Shown in pieces: positions 62,291 through 64,000 of a stretch of DNA of 64,000 bases (positions are counted from its first letter, which is position 1; every line of letters begins with the position of its first letter). The notes under the pieces are model-generated. The model saw only the letters and a list, made by a program, of their open reading frames with translations, was not told the origin of the DNA and made no database searches. The DNA is from Mycobacterium sp. OTB74. Lineage in GTDB: Bacteria; Actinomycetota; Actinomycetes; Mycobacteriales; Mycobacteriaceae. The translations under genes were made by a program, and so were the position numbers. The stretch spans positions 248,001 to 312,000 of the forward strand of contig NZ_JARXVD010000004.1 of the NCBI RefSeq assembly GCF_029892685.1. The letters are read 5' to 3'.

Positions 62291-62527
62291 TCAGGCGGCG
62301 TATTTGATCTGAAGGGCCATAGCGATGATCGAGACCACCCAGATGGCGACGATGAAATAGGTCAGCCGGTCGAGGTTCTTCTCCACCACGGTCGAACCCG
62401 AAAGGCTGGACTGCACACCGCCACCGAACAGCGTCGACAGGCCGCCACCCTTGGCCCGGTGAAGCAACACCAGCAACACAACCAACACACTGGTGACGAT
62501 CAACGTGATCTGCAGGGCCAAAACCAT
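62291..62527 (-). CDS. secG: Protein translocase subunit SecG
   Basis: A 78-residue membrane protein with two helices (LQITLIVTSVLVVLLVLLHR and LTYFIVAIWVVSIIAMALQI) flanking the conserved GGGLSTLFGGG loop. It is the auxiliary subunit of the SecYEG channel. It lies 55 nt after tpi on the same strand, the usual mycobacterial arrangement. Confidence 0.95.
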   Translation of the reverse strand: MVLALQITLIVTSVLVVLLVLLHRAKGGGLSTLFGGGVQSSLSGSTVVEKNLDRLTYFIVAIWVVSIIAMALQIKYAA

Positions 62528-62582
62528 GACTGACAGCCTACCGGTGCCGTGCGCGGATCAAGGCAGCGGCCCAATTTGCCGT

Positions 62583-63368
62583 CTACGGCAGCGGCCCACC
62601 TGCGGCGATCGCCGACAGTGTGGCGAACTGCTCGCCGTCCAGCGAGGCACCACCGACCAGAGCGCCGTCCACATCGGTCTGCGCCACGATCTCACCGACG
62701 TTCTTGGCGTTCACCGAGCCGCCGTAGAGCACCCGGACACCTGCTGCGATGTCGGCCGAAGCCAGCTCCGCCAGAGTGGCCCGGATAGCCGCACACACTT
62801 CTTGCGCGTCGGCGGCACTGGCCACCCGCCCGGTACCGATCGCCCACACCGGTTCGTAAGCGATCACCACCTGGCTGATCTGATCGGCGGACAACCCGGC
62901 CAGCGAGCCCTTGAGCTGCTCGACGTTGTAGGCGACGTGGTTGCCGGCCTCGCGGATGTCCAGACCCTCGCCGATGCAGACGATGGGGGTCAGCCCATGC
63001 TTGAGTGCCGCGGCGGCCTTGGCCGCCACCAGCTCATCGGACTCCGCGTGGTAGGTCCGCCGCTCCGAGTGACCAACCACTGCGAAGGTGCAGCCCAGCT
63101 TCGCCAGGAACGCACCGCTGATCTCACCGGTGTAAGCGCCTGACTCGTGCTGCGAAACGTCCTGCGCACCATAGGTGAGCTTCAGCTTGTCGCCGTCGAC
63201 CAGGGTCTGCACGCTGCGCAGGTCGGTGAACGGCGGGATGACGGTGACGTCGACCTTGTCGAAGTACTTGTCCGGCAAGGCAAATGCGATCTTCTGCACC
63301 AGGGCGATGGCCTCGAAATGGTTGAGGTTCATCTTCCAGTTTCCCGCGATGAGCGGTTTACGCGACAA
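62583..63368 (-). CDS. tpi: Triosephosphate isomerase
   Basis: A 261-residue glycolytic TIM-barrel enzyme. It keeps the substrate-binding lysine in AGNWKMNLN, the electrophilic histidine in [10 protein letters not shown] and the catalytic glutamate in [11 protein letters not shown]; the phosphate-binding [11 protein letters not shown] is near the end. It starts 8 nt after pgk, so the two are translationally linked. Confidence 0.97.
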   Translation of the reverse strand: MSRKPLIAGNWKMNLNHFEAIALVQKIAFALPDKYFDKVDVTVIPPFTDLRSVQTLVDGDKLKLTYGAQDVSQHESGAYTGEISGAFLAKLGCTFAVVGHSERRTYHAESDELVAAKAAAALKHGLTPIVCIGEGLDIREAGNHVAYNVEQLKGSLAGLSADQISQVVIAYEPVWAIGTGRVASAADAQEVCAAIRATLAELASADIAAGVRVLYGGSVNAKNVGEIVAQTDVDGALVGGASLDGEQFATLSAIAAGGPLP

Positions 63369-63376
63369 GTGAGCTC

Positions 63377-64000
63377 CTAGGTCTCGAGAACGGCGATGCC
63401 GGGAAGTTCTTTGCCCTCAAGGTATTCCAGTGAGGCGCCGCCACCGGTGGAGATGTGGGAGAAGCCGTCCTCGGGCAGTCCGAGCTGGCGCACCGCAGCA
63501 GCCGAGTCGCCCCCGCCGACGACGCTGAAGGCGCCCTTCGACGTAGCGGTGATGATGGCCTCGGCGACACCCTTGGTGCCCGCGGCGAACGACGGAAACT
63601 CGAACACGCCCATAGGACCATTCCAGAACACCGTCTTGGCGTTGCTCAGCAGCGCAGTGAAGCGACGGACCGACGCCGGGCCGACGTCCAGGCCCATCTT
63701 GCCCTCCGAAATCCGGTCCGCGGCAACGGTTTCCGGCTCTGCGTCTGCGGCGAACTTGTCCGCCACCACGATGTCCACGGGTAGATGGATGACGTCGCCG
63801 TAGTCCTCCAGGAGCTTGCGGCAGGTGTCGATCATCTCCTCCTGCAGCAGCGAGGTGCCTACCGAAACTCCTTGGGCAGCAAGGAAGGTGAAGCACATGC
63901 CGCCGCCGATGATCAGGCTGTCGGCCTTGGTGGCCAGGTTCTCGATGACCGCCAGTTTGTCGGAGACCTTCGACCCGCCGAGCACCACGGCGTACGGCCG
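63377..64000 (-). CDS. pgk: Phosphoglycerate kinase, C-terminal part (runs off the window)
   Basis: About 207 C-terminal codons of the ATP-binding lobe are visible: [17 protein letters not shown] at the left, [19 protein letters not shown] in the hinge and [16 protein letters not shown] with [15 protein letters not shown] at the nucleotide site. The gene continues beyond base 64000. It heads pgk-tpi-secG. Confidence 0.97.
   Translation of the reverse strand, partial: RPYAVVLGGSKVSDKLAVIENLATKADSLIIGGGMCFTFLAAQGVSVGTSLLQEEMIDTCRKLLEDYGDVIHLPVDIVVADKFAADAEPETVAADRISEGKMGLDVGPASVRRFTALLSNAKTVFWNGPMGVFEFPSFAAGTKGVAEAIITATSKGAFSVVGGGDSAAAVRQLGLPEDGFSHISTGGGASLEYLEGKELPGIAVLET

Overview
The window is GC-rich actinobacterial chromosome. 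Its gene content and order identify it as a Mycobacterium / Mycolicibacterium species, most likely an environmental or fast-growing type. Diagnostic genes are fabG1(mabA)-inhA-hemZ, ripA-ripB-moxR1, a full suf operon with sufR, the mannosyltransferase mptB, an MspA-family porin and the pentose phosphate operon tkt-tal-zwf-opcA-pgl. From memory, the order follows the M. tuberculosis Rv1437-Rv1536 block in inverted orientation, with local losses and gains. No tRNA, rRNA, CRISPR array, insertion sequence or prophage was seen. GTG and TTG starts and 4-nt ATGA/GTGA overlaps are common.

Layout. 1-966: 5' part of ileS (minus strand) behind a T-box riboswitch. 976-3623: an accessory patch with a lone fragment related to NRPS condensation/epimerization domains, a small HTH regulator and a membrane protein, repeated palindromic operators, a CRP-type site and a methyltransferase remnant. 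3624-10125: lipL, meaB, mutB and mutA (methylmalonyl-CoA mutase and its chaperone). 10272-14367: TVP38-like and F420-type genes, then NfeD, SPFH and DoxX-like genes and a conserved hypothetical. 14451-17195: hemZ, inhA, fabG1 (heme and mycolic acid synthesis). 17339-22795: DUF58, moxR1, ripB, ripA and an Rv1476-like membrane protein (peptidoglycan hydrolysis). 22959-26389: aconitase and its AcnR repressor. 26447-34806: small secreted and small HTH proteins, ABC-F ATPase, echA12, thioredoxin, an old-yellow-enzyme, a large LuxR/AAA regulator and a hypothetical. 34930-35326: a decayed pyridoxamine-phosphate-oxidase-like gene. 35357-41670: sufR-B-D-C-S-U-T. 41782-49214: mptB, an ABC exporter, ctaA, an ATP-grasp gene, qor and ctaB. 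49443-56024: tkt-tal-zwf-opcA-pgl. 56109-62114: a small coiled-coil protein, a hydrolase-cyclase fusion, ppc, a small secreted protein and an MspA-like porin. 62291-64000: secG, tpi and the 3' part of pgk.

Most of the window is core metabolism and envelope biogenesis. The less ordinary material is: (i) the 0.97-3.6 kb patch, where a perfect TTGCTAGCAA palindrome recurs around a small regulator/membrane-protein cassette; (ii) cis-elements that fit known regulators (ileS T-box, AcnR site at acn, SufR-like dyad over the sufR start codon, BlaI-like dyad at ctaA, MtrA-like boxes at ripA); (iii) two pseudogenes; (iv) losses relative to M. tuberculosis (mazEF4 between mutB and meaB, the VWA gene next to the MoxR/DUF58 pair, the SufB intein); and (v) an exact 20-bp repeat at two operon junctions. 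I found no convincing wholly new multi-gene system. The strongest candidate for something undescribed is the regulator/membrane-protein cassette at 1.7-3.1 kb.
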